A stretch of DNA of 64,000 nucleotides from Afipia sp. (GTDB taxonomy: Bacteria; Pseudomonadota; Alphaproteobacteria; Rhizobiales; Xanthobacteraceae): contig JANINQ010000021.1 in assembly GCA_024508675.1 (NCBI GenBank), positions 682,001-746,000 of the forward strand. The letters are read 5' to 3'. Both the position numbers and the translations under genes were made by a program. The notes under the pieces are model-generated. The model saw only the letters and a list, made by a program, of their open reading frames with translations, searched no databases and had not been told where the DNA came from. How positions within the stretch are numbered: the first letter of the stretch is position 1; each line of letters opens with the position of its first letter. This document shows positions 25,694-35,198 of this stretch, piece by piece.

Positions 25694-26125
25694 ATGACCG
25701 ACCTGACCCTCGACGTTGCCCGCAAGATTTCCGATGCCGCTCTCGCCAAGTGCCGCGAGCTGAAGCTGAAGCCGATGGCGATTGCGATCCTCGACGCGCG
25801 CGGCACGCTGAAGACCTTCGTGGCCGAGGACAATACCAGCCTGCTGCGCGGCGAAGTCGCCCACGGCAAGGCTTACGGCGCACTGGCGCTGGGCATGGGC
25901 TCGCGCGCGATCTTCAAGCGCGCGAACGAGCAGCCTTACTTTGTCGACGCCATCAACACCATGGCGCGCGGTGCGCTGGTGCCTGTGCCCGGCGGCGTCC
26001 TGATCAATGACAAGAACGGCAACCTGCTCGGCGCCATCGGCATCAGCGGCGACACCTCCGACAACGACGAAGCCGCTGCCCTCGCCGGCATCGCCGCCGC
26101 GGGCCTTGTCGGCAACGCCGGATAA
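25694..26125 (+). CDS. GlcG/HbpS family protein (DUF336)
   Basis: A 143-residue small protein of the GlcG/HbpS family (TLDVARKISDAALAKCRELK at the start, then the Gly-rich VPVPGGVLINDKNGNLLGAI at about 95-114, and ISGDTSDNDEAAALAGIAAA near the end). Members are often encoded next to glycolate or D-hydroxyacid dehydrogenases. Some bind heme, but a catalytic role is not established. It starts 24 bases after the dehydrogenase stop in the same operon, so an accessory role to that enzyme is the natural inference. Confidence 0.83.
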   Translation: MTDLTLDVARKISDAALAKCRELKLKPMAIAILDARGTLKTFVAEDNTSLLRGEVAHGKAYGALALGMGSRAIFKRANEQPYFVDAINTMARGALVPVPGGVLINDKNGNLLGAIGISGDTSDNDEAAALAGIAAAGLVGNAG

Positions 26126-26142
26126 TCTCTTCGGAGAGATTG

Positions 26143-27327
26143 ATGACGTTCCCACGCGCCTCGTCCGCCCTGTCGCGCTTCACCGTGCTGGATCTGACCC
26201 GGATTCGTTCCGGGCCGACAGCCGTGCGCCAGTTGTCGGACTGGGGCGCGAACGTCATCAAGATCGAGGCACCGACCGATCTCGCCGACAGCGAGCAGCC
26301 GGGCGGTCCGCGTCATGGTCCGGACTTTCAGAACCTTCATCGCAACAAGCGCGCGATGACGCTGAACCTGAAAGACCCGAAAGGGCTCGAAGTGTTCAAG
26401 CGTCTCGCCGCGCAGGCCGACGTCATCGTCGAAAACTTCCGTCCCGACGTGAAGGCCAAGCTCGACATCGATTACGAGAGCATGCGCGCGATCAATCCGC
26501 GCATCGTCTATGCCAGCATCTCCGGCTTCGGGCAGGACGGGCCTTATGCCAAACGCCCCGGCTTCGACCAGATCGCGCAGGGCATGGGTGGGCTGATGTC
26601 GATCACCGGCTTGCCGGGGCAAGGCCCGGTGCGCGCAGGTATTCCCGTGGCCGATCTTACCGCCGGTCTCTTCTGCGCGCTCGGCATCATGACGGCACTG
26701 CTTGAACGCGACGTGTCCGGCGAAGGCCAGTGGGTGCAGACCTCGCTGCTGCAGGCGCAAATCTTCATGCTGGATTTCCAGGCCGCACGCTGGCTGATGG
26801 ACGGCGATGTGCCGCAGCAGGCGGGCAACAATCACCCGACCAGCATCCCGACCGGCGTGTTCAGGACCAGCGACAGCTTCATCAACATCGCGACCACCGG
26901 CGGCGCGATCTGGGCGCGCTTCGCGCAGGCCATCGAGGCGCCCGATCTCCTCACGCATCCCGACTATGCCACCATTGCGCTGCGCTCGAAGAACCGCGAC
27001 GCGCTCAATGCCGCCATCGGGACTTACATGGCGAAGCGCGCGACCAGCGAATGGATCGAAATTCTCAATACCGCCGGGGTACCGTGTGGTCCGATCAATT
27101 CCATCGATCAGGTGTTCGATGATGCACAGGTGAAGCATCTGGGTATCGCGCAAGCCTTGCCCGACGGCGGCAAGCAGCTTGTCGGCCAACCCTTCACACT
27201 GTCGCGTACGCCAAGCCATATGGCCGCGCGCCCGCCGCTCGTCGGCGAGCAGACACGCGACGTGCTGACCGAATTCGGTTTCAGTGAAAAGGAGATCGCC
27301 TCGCTCCAGCAGAGCAAGGTCGTCTGA
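26143..27327 (+). CDS. Family III CoA-transferase (CaiB/BaiF type)
   Basis: A 394-residue CoA-transferase, ATG at 26143 with GGAGAG just upstream. The landmarks are SDWGANVIKIEAP (about 28-40), RPGFDQIAQGMGGLMSITG (about 141-159) and AGIPVADLTAGLFCALG, whose Asp matches the catalytic residue that carries the acyl/CoA intermediates in formyl-CoA and succinyl-CoA:dicarboxylate transferases. It lies between the GlcG-like gene and an enoyl-CoA hydratase, 11 bases from the latter. It likely activates a hydroxy- or unsaturated dicarboxylate for the hydratase. Confidence 0.88.
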   Translation: MTFPRASSALSRFTVLDLTRIRSGPTAVRQLSDWGANVIKIEAPTDLADSEQPGGPRHGPDFQNLHRNKRAMTLNLKDPKGLEVFKRLAAQADVIVENFRPDVKAKLDIDYESMRAINPRIVYASISGFGQDGPYAKRPGFDQIAQGMGGLMSITGLPGQGPVRAGIPVADLTAGLFCALGIMTALLERDVSGEGQWVQTSLLQAQIFMLDFQAARWLMDGDVPQQAGNNHPTSIPTGVFRTSDSFINIATTGGAIWARFAQAIEAPDLLTHPDYATIALRSKNRDALNAAIGTYMAKRATSEWIEILNTAGVPCGPINSIDQVFDDAQVKHLGIAQALPDGGKQLVGQPFTLSRTPSHMAARPPLVGEQTRDVLTEFGFSEKEIASLQQSKVV

Positions 27328-27344
27328 ATTTAAGGATAATGCGC

Positions 27345-28136
27345 ATGGCTTCAACCGACAAGGTGATCTCACGCAAGGACGGCAACGTCGGCTACGTGAT
27401 CTTCAACAATCCCGAGCGGCGCAACGCCATGTCGCTGGAAATGTGGGAAGCCACCACGCGGCTGATGGACGCTTATGCCAAGGACGACAGCATCCGCGTC
27501 GTCGTGCTGACCGGCGCAGGCGACAAAGCCTTTGTCGCGGGCGCGGACATTTCCAAGTTCGGTGATGAGCGCGCGAGCGAGGAAGGCGTCAGGAAATACA
27601 ACGACGCAGTGGAAGCCGCCTATGCCAGCGTCCATGAATTTCCGAAACCGACCATCGCGATGATCCGCGGCTTCTGTGTCGGCGGCGGCATGGGGATTGC
27701 GAGCTGCTGCGATTTGCGTATCGCATCCGAAGACGCGCGCTTCGCCGTGCCTGCCGCGAAACTCGGCCTCGGCTATGGCTATCCCGGCGTAAAGCGGCTG
27801 ATGGACATTGTCGGCCCGTCCTTCACCAAGGAAATCTTCTTCACCGCGCGGCTGTTTGATGTGATGGAAGCCGTCGAGATGGGGCTGGTCAACCGCGTCA
27901 TCGAGAACGGCGAACTTGAGTTCTATGTGAAGGACTATGCCGCCACCATTGCCGCCAACGCACCGCTGACGGTGGACTCGATCAAGTTCATTGTCGGAGA
28001 GGCCTGCAAGGATGAGCTCAAGCGCGACATGAAGCGCTGCGAAGACATGGTCGATGCCTGCTTCAAGAGCGAAGACTACAAGGAAGGCCGTGCAGCCTTC
28101 ATGGAAAAGCGCAAGCCGGTGTTCAAGGGACGGTAG
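27345..28136 (+). CDS. Enoyl-CoA hydratase/isomerase family protein
   Basis: A crotonase-fold enzyme of about 263 residues. The oxyanion hole is formed by the segments AFVAGADISKFG (about 62-73) and GFCVGGGMGIASCCD (about 105-119). The usual catalytic Glu positions in the third segment read AKLGLGYGYPGVKRL, without the E of classical hydratases, so the exact reaction (hydration, isomerisation or hydrolysis) is not certain. The ATG at 27345 has an AAGGA site eight bases upstream; the ATG at 27339 is too close to it. It is the last gene of the dehydrogenase operon. Confidence 0.85.
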   Translation: MASTDKVISRKDGNVGYVIFNNPERRNAMSLEMWEATTRLMDAYAKDDSIRVVVLTGAGDKAFVAGADISKFGDERASEEGVRKYNDAVEAAYASVHEFPKPTIAMIRGFCVGGGMGIASCCDLRIASEDARFAVPAAKLGLGYGYPGVKRLMDIVGPSFTKEIFFTARLFDVMEAVEMGLVNRVIENGELEFYVKDYAATIAANAPLTVDSIKFIVGEACKDELKRDMKRCEDMVDACFKSEDYKEGRAAFMEKRKPVFKGR

Positions 28137-28179
28137 ACAGAGAACAATCCGCCCGATTGTGGATTACCGAGATACAATT

Positions 28180-28260
28180 CGTCATTGCGAGCGAAGCGAA
28201 GCAATCCATCTTGGCATACGAGAGTGGATTGCTTCGTCGCTGCGCTCCTCGCAATGACGA
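28180..28260. repeat. GTCATTGCGAG palindromic repeat, copy 2
   Basis: Same family as 22570: CGTCATTGCGAGCGAAGCGAAGCAATCC-type arm and its complement GGATTGCTTCG...CTCGCAATGACG, about 81 bases. It sits in the convergent gap between the enoyl-CoA hydratase gene and the BKACE gene at 28263. Confidence 0.85.
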
Positions 28261-28262
28261 AA

Positions 28263-29141
28263 TCAAGCGCGACCTCGCTCAACATCCATCGCCTTGAGTT
28301 CGCGGCGGACCTCCGCGGTGGTCGCGGGTTCACCACCCGCATCACGGACGCGTTTCACAGCATCCCTGACCAGCGCCTCGTTGGTCTGCAGGCTTCCCCA
28401 GATGATGTCTTCCAGACCAACCCGGACGTGGCCGCCGCGCGCGACCGTGTGCGGGATCAGCGGCGTGATGTCGACGCCGAGGCCCGCGATCATCCATGGC
28501 GCACCCCGCGCAGTCTCCGCCAGAAGATCGAGATGAATATCGAGATACTTCTCGCGCGGCGGAAAGCCCCAGGCGAATTCATCCGAGAACATGAAGCGGT
28601 AGATCGGCGTCGGTGACGGCGGCGCAATCGCCGCCAGTGCCGCGCCAAGCCGCGTGAACCCGGGCTCATAGACGGCGTAGCTTGGATGGACATTGTGGGC
28701 GCGGGCGATCCGCATGCCCTCCATGATGTCCTCGTGCGGGTTCGCGTAGACGCCGCCATGGGCAAGATCGTCGAACCGCGAGATGTGCACCGAGCCGGGA
28801 TCGATCACCGCCCATTCGATCAGGCCCCGCTTCGCCAGTTCCAGCGTGTGGCCGAAGCGATTGGTGTTCTGCTCCTGCCCCAGCCCCGGACTGGGGATGG
28901 TCGGATAGACGATCACATCCACCTTGGCGCGGATGCCCTCGATGATGCGCGCGTAGATTTCCCAGTCATCCTTCTGGCGGCCGGTCGTCACATCATAGGC
29001 ATGGGCGTGAATGATCGCCGCGCCCGCCTCAGCACAGGCAATGCCGTCCGCGACAATATTCTCGACGGCAACCGGAATGCCCGGCTGCTTGGCACGGGTC
29101 CACGGTCCGTTCAGCGCAGCCTCGATCCAGACCTTGCCCAT
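28263..29141 (-). CDS. BKACE family protein (DUF849, beta-keto acid cleavage enzyme)
   Basis: A 292-residue TIM-barrel enzyme of the BKACE family, which uses acetyl-CoA to cleave a beta-keto acid to acetoacetate and a new acyl-CoA. The start ATG at 29141 gives the family opening MGKVWIEAALNGPWTR. The Zn-binding HxH is in AAIIHAHAYD (about 43-52). Later segments EWAVIDPGSVHISRFDD and GLGVDITPLIPHTVARGGHVRVGLED supply the remaining metal and substrate ligands. It ends the minus-strand operon, four bases after the hydratase gene. Its divergence from the second BKACE at 35199 suggests a different substrate. Confidence 0.85.
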   Translation of the reverse strand: MGKVWIEAALNGPWTRAKQPGIPVAVENIVADGIACAEAGAAIIHAHAYDVTTGRQKDDWEIYARIIEGIRAKVDVIVYPTIPSPGLGQEQNTNRFGHTLELAKRGLIEWAVIDPGSVHISRFDDLAHGGVYANPHEDIMEGMRIARAHNVHPSYAVYEPGFTRLGAALAAIAPPSPTPIYRFMFSDEFAWGFPPREKYLDIHLDLLAETARGAPWMIAGLGVDITPLIPHTVARGGHVRVGLEDIIWGSLQTNEALVRDAVKRVRDAGGEPATTAEVRRELKAMDVERGRA

Positions 29142-29145
29142 CGGA

Positions 29146-29922
29146 CTACTTCCCGGTCCAGACCGGCTTGCGCTTCTCGGCAAAGGCGGCAAGCCCCTCC
29201 TTCGCATCCTGCGTCATCGCAAGGAGCGCAATCTGGGACTCTGTGTAAGCAATGCCCTGATCGAACGACATCGAGGCCAGCGCGCGCATGGCATACTTGC
29301 CGCGGCGGATCGCGGTCGGCGACTTGTCGGTGAGGCGGCCCACCAGCCACTCGACCTTGGCGTCAAGGTCTGAGGCGGGCACCACATGATTGAGCAGCCC
29401 AGCGTCCTTCGCCTCCGATGCGCTGAACGGCTCGCCGGTAAAACACCATTCGCGCACCAGGCGCGGCGGTGCGATGGCCTGGAGCAGACTCAGCACCTGC
29501 ATCGGAAACACGCCGACCTTCACTTCGGGCAGACCGAATATGACATTGTCCGCCGCCACCGCCATGTCGGTCATGCACAGAAGACCGATGCCACCTGCCA
29601 TGCAGACGCCGTTGATGCGGGCAATGGTCGGCTTGGTGGCGTTCTGCGCCGCGCGCAGCATGTCGGCATAGGCAAGATTGGGCTGCGACAGATCGAACGC
29701 GAATCCCGCGCCCGGCTGCAGGTCAGCCCCCGCGCAGAACGCCTTGTCGCCCGCGCCCGTCAGAACAATCACACGCACATCGTTGTCCTCATGCGCCCGC
29801 CGGAAGCCATCGACAATCCCGGCAATCACCGAGGCGTTCAGTGCATTGCGCTTGTCAGGCCGGTTGATCGTGATCCAGAACGCGTGGCCGCGCTTGTCGT
29901 GCAGAACCGGTGCGTCAGACAT
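29146..29922 (-). CDS. Enoyl-CoA hydratase, AtuE/LiuC-like
   Basis: A 258-residue crotonase-family enzyme. The oxyanion-hole segments are AFCAGADLQPG (about 63-73) and GVCMAGGIGLLCMTD (about 105-119), followed by LPEVKVGVFPMQVLSLL, which keeps the Glu of the family. It starts at ATG 29922 with GAGGGG upstream, 11 bases after the carboxylase alpha-subunit stop. The position directly after the carboxylase pair and the overall sequence pattern suggest a glutaconyl-CoA-type hydratase acting on the carboxylated product (isohexenylglutaconyl- or methylglutaconyl-CoA-like). Confidence 0.85.
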   Translation of the reverse strand: MSDAPVLHDKRGHAFWITINRPDKRNALNASVIAGIVDGFRRAHEDNDVRVIVLTGAGDKAFCAGADLQPGAGFAFDLSQPNLAYADMLRAAQNATKPTIARINGVCMAGGIGLLCMTDMAVAADNVIFGLPEVKVGVFPMQVLSLLQAIAPPRLVREWCFTGEPFSASEAKDAGLLNHVVPASDLDAKVEWLVGRLTDKSPTAIRRGKYAMRALASMSFDQGIAYTESQIALLAMTQDAKEGLAAFAEKRKPVWTGK

Positions 29923-29933
29923 GAATGAACCCC

Positions 29934-31916
29934 TCAAGCCGCGTCCTGCGCGGCCTCGATTTCTGCCACCACGAAGCCGGTCGTGACCTGATCGCCTTCC
30001 GCGGCGTTCAGCGCGGTGAGCCTGCCCGCGACCGGCGCGGCATGGACATGCTGCATCTTCATCGCTTCCAGCACAATCACCGGGGCGCCCGCCGCAACAA
30101 TATCCCCGGCCTTGGCCAGCACCGATACCACGCGGCCATTCATGGAGGCGCGCAGCTTGCCGTCCGATCCCGCCGCGTCCGCCTTCATCACGGCCATATG
30201 GGACAGATCCCGCACATGGGATGTGACGCCGCTGAATCTGAACCAGAGGTTTGCGCCCTCGCGAACGAAGGTGGCCGAACCCAGAACGTTGTTGATTGCA
30301 AAATGCAGCACGTCGCCATCACGCGCGCCGAGCGTCAGCGCGTGTTCAGCATCGGTAATCCCAACCTTGAAAAGGTCGCCACGCTCTCGCCGCACCGTCG
30401 GCTCGATCACATGGCCATCCAGTTCAAATCGCAGGGGGATGGGATAGCCATGCGCGAGTCCCAGTCCCTGCTGCACATGAACCGGCCCAATGGATGCGGC
30501 GTGCACCAACAGCGCAGCGACGGCGGCATGAAGCCCGTCGCCGGACTGCGGCGGAAGCAGATCGACGGAGTGTTCGGCGATAAAAGCGGTCGTTGCCTGC
30601 CCCGCCGCGAACGCCGGATGGTCCAGACAGCGCGCGAGAAACGACTGGGTGGTGGTGACGCCCAGCGCGGTCATGCGGTCAAGACCGGCGATCAGCTTCC
30701 GCCGTGCCTCATCGCGGGTCGCGCCATGGCTGATGACCTTGGCGATCATCGAATCGTAGAACGGCGGGATCTCGCCGCCGGATTCCAGTGCATCCTCGAC
30801 GCGCAACTCCGATGGCGCGTGCCAGCGCAGCATCGTTCCCGACTGCGGCATGAAATTGTGTGCCGCATCTTCCGCGCAGAGCCGCACCTCGATGGCATGA
30901 CCGGAGAACGAGACGTCTTCCTGCTTCAACGGCAGCGCCTCGCCGCCTGCCACACGCAACTGCAGTTCGACCAGATCGAGGCCGGTGATCGCCTCCGTCA
31001 CCGGATGCTCGACCTGCAGCCGGGTGTTCATTTCCATGAAGTAGTAGTTGCCTGCGCTATCGAGCAGGAATTCCAGCGTGCCTGCGCCCTCGTAGTTGAT
31101 CGCCTTGACGGCAGCCACAGCCGTCGCGCCCATGCGCTCGCGCAGTTCCGGCGACACCGCGGGCGACGGCGCTTCCTCGATCAGTTTCTGATGCCGCCGC
31201 TGCACCGAGCAGTCGCGCTCGCCAAGATGGATCGCATTGCCGTGGCGATCGCCGAACACCTGGATTTCGATATGGCGCGGCTGAATGATGGCGCGCTCAA
31301 GGATGACATTTGGATCGCCGAACGCATTCTGCGCTTCCGAACGCGCGGCGCGCAGCGCATCCGGAAATGCGGCGTCATCTGCGACAAGGCGCATGCCTCG
31401 CCCGCCGCCGCCAGCCACGGCCTTGATCATGACCGGGAAGCCGATGCGCTTCGCGGCGGTGAGCATCGTGGCGTCGCTCTGGTCCTCGCCCTGATAGCCG
31501 GGCACGCAGGGCACGCCCGCTTTCTGCATGATGTCCTTCGCGCCCGCTTTGTTGCCCATGGCATGGATCGCTTCGGGCGACGGGCCGATGAAGACAAGCC
31601 CCGCATCGCGGCAGGCCTTTGCAAAGTCGGCATTCTCCGCAAGGAATCCGTAGCCGGGATGCACGGCGTCCGCACCGCTCGCCTTCGCGGCGGCCACGAT
31701 GGCATCGATCCTTAAGTAAGATTGCGACGGCTGGGATTCACCGATCCACACCGCCTGATCCGCCTCGCGCACATGACGCGCATTGGAATCGGCGGCCGAA
31801 TAGACGGCGACGGTCCCGTAGCCGAGGCGTTTGGCCGTGCGCATCACCCGCAGCGCGATCTCGCCGCGATTGGCGATCAGGATTTTGCGAAACGGCGTCA
31901 ATGTCACCCCGCTCAT
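29934..31916 (-). CDS. Acyl-CoA carboxylase alpha subunit (biotin carboxylase + BCCP)
   Basis: A 660-residue biotin-dependent carboxylase subunit. Residues 1-450 form the biotin carboxylase domain (ILIANRGEIALRV near 12, the ATP-grasp Gly loop AVAGGGGRGMRLV near 164, and the active-site FMEMNTRLQVEHPVTE near 290). The C-terminal biotin carrier domain has the biotinyl Lys620 in EAMKM. Length and domain order fit 3-methylcrotonyl-CoA or geranyl-CoA carboxylase alpha chains. The ATG overlaps the beta-subunit stop (ATGA). It would carboxylate a 3-methyl-branched 2-enoyl-CoA. Confidence 0.9.
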   Translation of the reverse strand: MSGVTLTPFRKILIANRGEIALRVMRTAKRLGYGTVAVYSAADSNARHVREADQAVWIGESQPSQSYLRIDAIVAAAKASGADAVHPGYGFLAENADFAKACRDAGLVFIGPSPEAIHAMGNKAGAKDIMQKAGVPCVPGYQGEDQSDATMLTAAKRIGFPVMIKAVAGGGGRGMRLVADDAAFPDALRAARSEAQNAFGDPNVILERAIIQPRHIEIQVFGDRHGNAIHLGERDCSVQRRHQKLIEEAPSPAVSPELRERMGATAVAAVKAINYEGAGTLEFLLDSAGNYYFMEMNTRLQVEHPVTEAITGLDLVELQLRVAGGEALPLKQEDVSFSGHAIEVRLCAEDAAHNFMPQSGTMLRWHAPSELRVEDALESGGEIPPFYDSMIAKVISHGATRDEARRKLIAGLDRMTALGVTTTQSFLARCLDHPAFAAGQATTAFIAEHSVDLLPPQSGDGLHAAVAALLVHAASIGPVHVQQGLGLAHGYPIPLRFELDGHVIEPTVRRERGDLFKVGITDAEHALTLGARDGDVLHFAINNVLGSATFVREGANLWFRFSGVTSHVRDLSHMAVMKADAAGSDGKLRASMNGRVVSVLAKAGDIVAAGAPVIVLEAMKMQHVHAAPVAGRLTALNAAEGDQVTTGFVVAEIEAAQDAA

Positions 31917-33532
31917 GGCCGCGCCACCGAGAACTGGACCTTTTGCGGATTGCGCGCCTCGGCCTCGCGGCAGATCGACAGCACGTTCAGAAGCACCGCG
32001 CGGGTGTCGCGCGGATCGATCACGCCGTCATCGAGCAGCCGCCCGCTGGTGGCGAATACATCCATCTGGCTGTCGAACACATTGATGATGCGCGATTTCA
32101 TCTCCTGCAGCTTCGCGGGGTCCATCGGCTTGCCCTTCCGCGCAGCGCCTGCTTCCGCGACAATGGCCATGGTCTCCGCCGCCTGCTCGCCGCCCATTAC
32201 TGCCGTCTTGGCATTCGGCCACGAGAAACAGAAGCGTGGATGGAAGCCGCGCCCGCACATGCCGTAATTGCCCGCGCCGAACGATGCGCCGCAATAGATG
32301 GTGATCTGCGGTACGGTGGCGTTGGTCACGGCCTGGATCATCTTGGAGCCGTGCTTGATCATGCCGGCTTCCTCGTAGGCCTTGCCGACCATGTAACCCG
32401 TGGTGTTGTTCAGATAGAGGATCGGCGTGCGCGACTGGCAGCAGGCCTGAATGAAATGCGTCGCCTTGTTGGCGCCGCTCGGGTCAAGCGGGCCATTGTT
32501 GGTGATGATGCCGATGGCGTGGCCGCCGATACGGCCATGGCCGCAGACCGTCGCGGGTCCGTAGTTCGCGCCGAACTCAAGGAATTCCGAGCCATCCAGA
32601 ATGCGCGCGATGATCTGCTTCATGTCGACGGGACGCTTGTGGTCCATCGGCATGATGCCGAGCAGTTCCTCCGCATCGTAAAGCGGCGCACGCGGCGACT
32701 CACCGCTCGCAGGCTGCGCGCGATCCCAGTTGAGATCGGCCACGATCTGCCGCGCGATGCCGAGCGCCTCGCGGTCGTCTTCGGCAAGATAGTCACCCAG
32801 GCCCGAAATGCTGGTGTGCATCTCCGCACCGCCGAGTTCTTCCTCGGTCGCGATTTCACCCGTCGCGGCTTTCAGCAGCGGCGGCCCGGCAAGGAACGCA
32901 CGCGTACGCCCGCGCACCATCACGATATAGTCGGACAAACCTGTCTGGTATGCGCCGCCCGCGGTGGACGAACCGTGCGTGACGGTGATAACCGGCAGGC
33001 CCGCCGCCGACAGCAAGGCGAGATTGCGGAATGTCGTGCCGCCGCGAATGAAATCCTCGACACGATAGCGCATCAGGTTTGCGCCCGCGCTTTCCACAAG
33101 CTGTACCGATGGCAGCTTGTTTTCCAGCGCGATCTCCTGCGAGCGCAGGCGTTTATCGAGGCCCATCGGCTGCAACGATCCGGCTTCGATGCCGGAATCG
33201 CTCGCGGTCACCATGCAGCGCACACCGGAAACAAAGCCGATGCCAGCAATGGTGCCGCCGCCCGGAATGCTCTTCTCTGGGTCCGGCGTGTCGAGACAGT
33301 AACCGGCCAGCGCGGAGAGTTCGAGGAACGGCGCACCAGCATCGAGCAGCAGCGCGATGCGTTCGCGCGGCAGCAACTGCCCGCGTTCATGAAACCGTTT
33401 CTTCGACAGTTCGGAGGCCGCAACCGTCCGCCCCACCACGGCATTGACCCGCGCGATCTGCGCCAGCATCCCCGTGCGATTGGCCTGATAGCTTTCGCTC
33501 GTGGGCGAAATGGAATTCTCGATCACCGCCAT
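31913..33532 (-). CDS. Acyl-CoA carboxylase beta subunit (carboxyltransferase), AtuC/LiuB-like
   Basis: A 539-residue carboxyltransferase with the two crotonase-like halves of the MCC/GCC beta family. Landmarks are LPSVQLVESAGANL (about 140-153), STAGGAYQTGLSDY (about 193-206), LNNTTGYMVGKAYEEAGMI (about 392-410), CGASFGAGNYGMCGRGFHP (about 433-451) and NAKTAVMGGEQAAETM. The tract KHGSKMIQAVTNATVPQIT and GASFGAGNYG look closer, from memory, to geranyl-CoA carboxylase (AtuC) than to methylcrotonyl-CoA carboxylase. This is a suggestion and I could not align the families. It is translationally coupled to the alpha subunit. Confidence 0.88.
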   Translation of the reverse strand: MAVIENSISPTSESYQANRTGMLAQIARVNAVVGRTVAASELSKKRFHERGQLLPRERIALLLDAGAPFLELSALAGYCLDTPDPEKSIPGGGTIAGIGFVSGVRCMVTASDSGIEAGSLQPMGLDKRLRSQEIALENKLPSVQLVESAGANLMRYRVEDFIRGGTTFRNLALLSAAGLPVITVTHGSSTAGGAYQTGLSDYIVMVRGRTRAFLAGPPLLKAATGEIATEEELGGAEMHTSISGLGDYLAEDDREALGIARQIVADLNWDRAQPASGESPRAPLYDAEELLGIMPMDHKRPVDMKQIIARILDGSEFLEFGANYGPATVCGHGRIGGHAIGIITNNGPLDPSGANKATHFIQACCQSRTPILYLNNTTGYMVGKAYEEAGMIKHGSKMIQAVTNATVPQITIYCGASFGAGNYGMCGRGFHPRFCFSWPNAKTAVMGGEQAAETMAIVAEAGAARKGKPMDPAKLQEMKSRIINVFDSQMDVFATSGRLLDDGVIDPRDTRAVLLNVLSICREAEARNPQKVQFSVARP

Positions 33533-33545
33533 GGATAATTGACTC

Positions 33546-35150
33546 TCAGGCCGCCGATGTCGTGTTGAAATGGTCGACGAACTGCTGGCGCAATTCGACC
33601 TTGCGTAGCTTGCCGGTGGCGGTCATCGGCATTTCGTCCAGAATCCGTACCAGCTTGGGGATCTGGAAACCGCCGAGCGTCTTGCGGCAATGCTCGATGA
33701 TGTCGGTCTCGTGCGCCTGCGCGTTGGGCTTCAGCTTGACGAAGGCCGAGACAGCCTCGCCCCATTGCGGATGTGGCAGGCCGACCACCGCCGCGCTCAG
33801 CACGTCCGGATGCGCCAGCAGCGTTTCCTCGATCTTGACCGACGCGACATTCTCGCCGCCGGACTTGATCATGTCCTTCTTGCGGTCGATGAACAGCACC
33901 TCGCCGTGCTCATCGATCAGCGCCAAGTCGCCAGTGTGATGCCAGCCGAATTTCCGGGCCGCTGCCGTGGCTTCGGGGTCCTTGTAGTAGCCCATCATCA
34001 CGTTGGGTCCGCGATGGACGATCTCCCCGACCTGTCCGGGCGGCAACAGGTTGCCTTCGTCGTCCATGATCGCGGTTTCGTTGACGATCATCGACTCACC
34101 CCAGTAGTTGCCGAAGCGCGCGAGTTGGCGGTCCGGCTGCGACATGGTGGTTGCGGGATACATTTCGGTCTGCCCGCTCGGCTGCACGAAGGTCGGGCAT
34201 AACTCGGCGATGCACCGCTCCAGCAGCGGACGCGGCATCGGCGCCATGGTGTAAACGCAGGTGCGCAGGGTCGAGAGATCGAACTCCTTGCGGCGCGGAT
34301 GATCGAGGATCGCCTGATACATCGCCGGCAGGCCGATGAAGATCGTTAGCCTGTCGCGCTGGATCGCTTCCATGCAGGCGACGGGGTCGAACCCGCGCAT
34401 GATCGCCATTTTCCCACCGACCGAGAGATAGGTCAGCAGCAGGACATGCGCCGCGCAGTGGAACAACGGGAATTGTCCGGTGATGCCGTCGTTGCGGTCG
34501 AGATGCATCTCGATGGCGTTGCTCATGGCCGCCATCACCACCGCGAGATGGCAATGCATCGCGCCCTTGGGCCGGGAGGTGGTGCCCGAGGTGTAGATGA
34601 TCATCGCCAGATCGCGGTCGTCGAAGGCGATTTCCGGCTCGATATCGGAATGACCCTTGATCAAGTCGTTGAAACTTTCGAGCCCCTGCTCCTTGGCCTT
34701 GCCGGTGAGATCGACCGAGATGAGATCGACGCCGCGCTTTTCCAGCGCCGCGCGCCGCTCTGGCTGTGCATGCAGGTTGTCGTCGATCAACGCGAAGCGG
34801 ACTTCGGCATGGCCGAGGATGTAATCCATATCGCCCGGCCCGAGCATGGTGTTGATCGGCACCCAGACAAGCCCCGCGCGGTGAATGCCGAACAGGGCTT
34901 TGACGAATTCGACCGAGTTGTTGCAGATGGTCGAAATCTTGTCGCCGGGCTTGAGGCCGCGCGCGAGGAGATAATTGGCGAAGCGGTTGGCGTCGTGATC
35001 GACCTCGGTGAAGGTCACCTGACGCGCCCCGTCGGTCAGCGCGATGCGATCCGGAAATCGTTTGGCGGCGCGGCGCAGGATGTCGCCGACAGCCACGCGC
35101 CCGATACGTCCGGGACCGGGCACCCCGCCCGTTGCAGTCAGATCGCTCAT
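33546..35150 (-). CDS. Acyl-CoA synthetase (AMP-forming)
   Basis: A 534-residue ANL ligase. The phosphate loop IIYTSGTTSRPKGAMH is at about 186-201, QPSGQTEMYP at about 325-334, HHTGDLALIDE at about 410-420, the hinge FIDRKKDMIKSGGENV at about 425-440, and the catalytic C-terminal Lys in TATGKLRK near 515. It lies between a BKACE gene and the carboxylase genes on the same strand (gap of 13 bases to the beta subunit). It should produce the CoA ester of the branched acid that feeds the dehydrogenase-carboxylase-hydratase sequence (AtuH-like position). Confidence 0.9.
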   Translation of the reverse strand: MSDLTATGGVPGPGRIGRVAVGDILRRAAKRFPDRIALTDGARQVTFTEVDHDANRFANYLLARGLKPGDKISTICNNSVEFVKALFGIHRAGLVWVPINTMLGPGDMDYILGHAEVRFALIDDNLHAQPERRAALEKRGVDLISVDLTGKAKEQGLESFNDLIKGHSDIEPEIAFDDRDLAMIIYTSGTTSRPKGAMHCHLAVVMAAMSNAIEMHLDRNDGITGQFPLFHCAAHVLLLTYLSVGGKMAIMRGFDPVACMEAIQRDRLTIFIGLPAMYQAILDHPRRKEFDLSTLRTCVYTMAPMPRPLLERCIAELCPTFVQPSGQTEMYPATTMSQPDRQLARFGNYWGESMIVNETAIMDDEGNLLPPGQVGEIVHRGPNVMMGYYKDPEATAAARKFGWHHTGDLALIDEHGEVLFIDRKKDMIKSGGENVASVKIEETLLAHPDVLSAAVVGLPHPQWGEAVSAFVKLKPNAQAHETDIIEHCRKTLGGFQIPKLVRILDEMPMTATGKLRKVELRQQFVDHFNTTSAA

Positions 35151-35198
35151 GACGTTTCTCCCTGTCTCAGTCCGCGGCTCTTTTTTGCCCGCTTCGGC

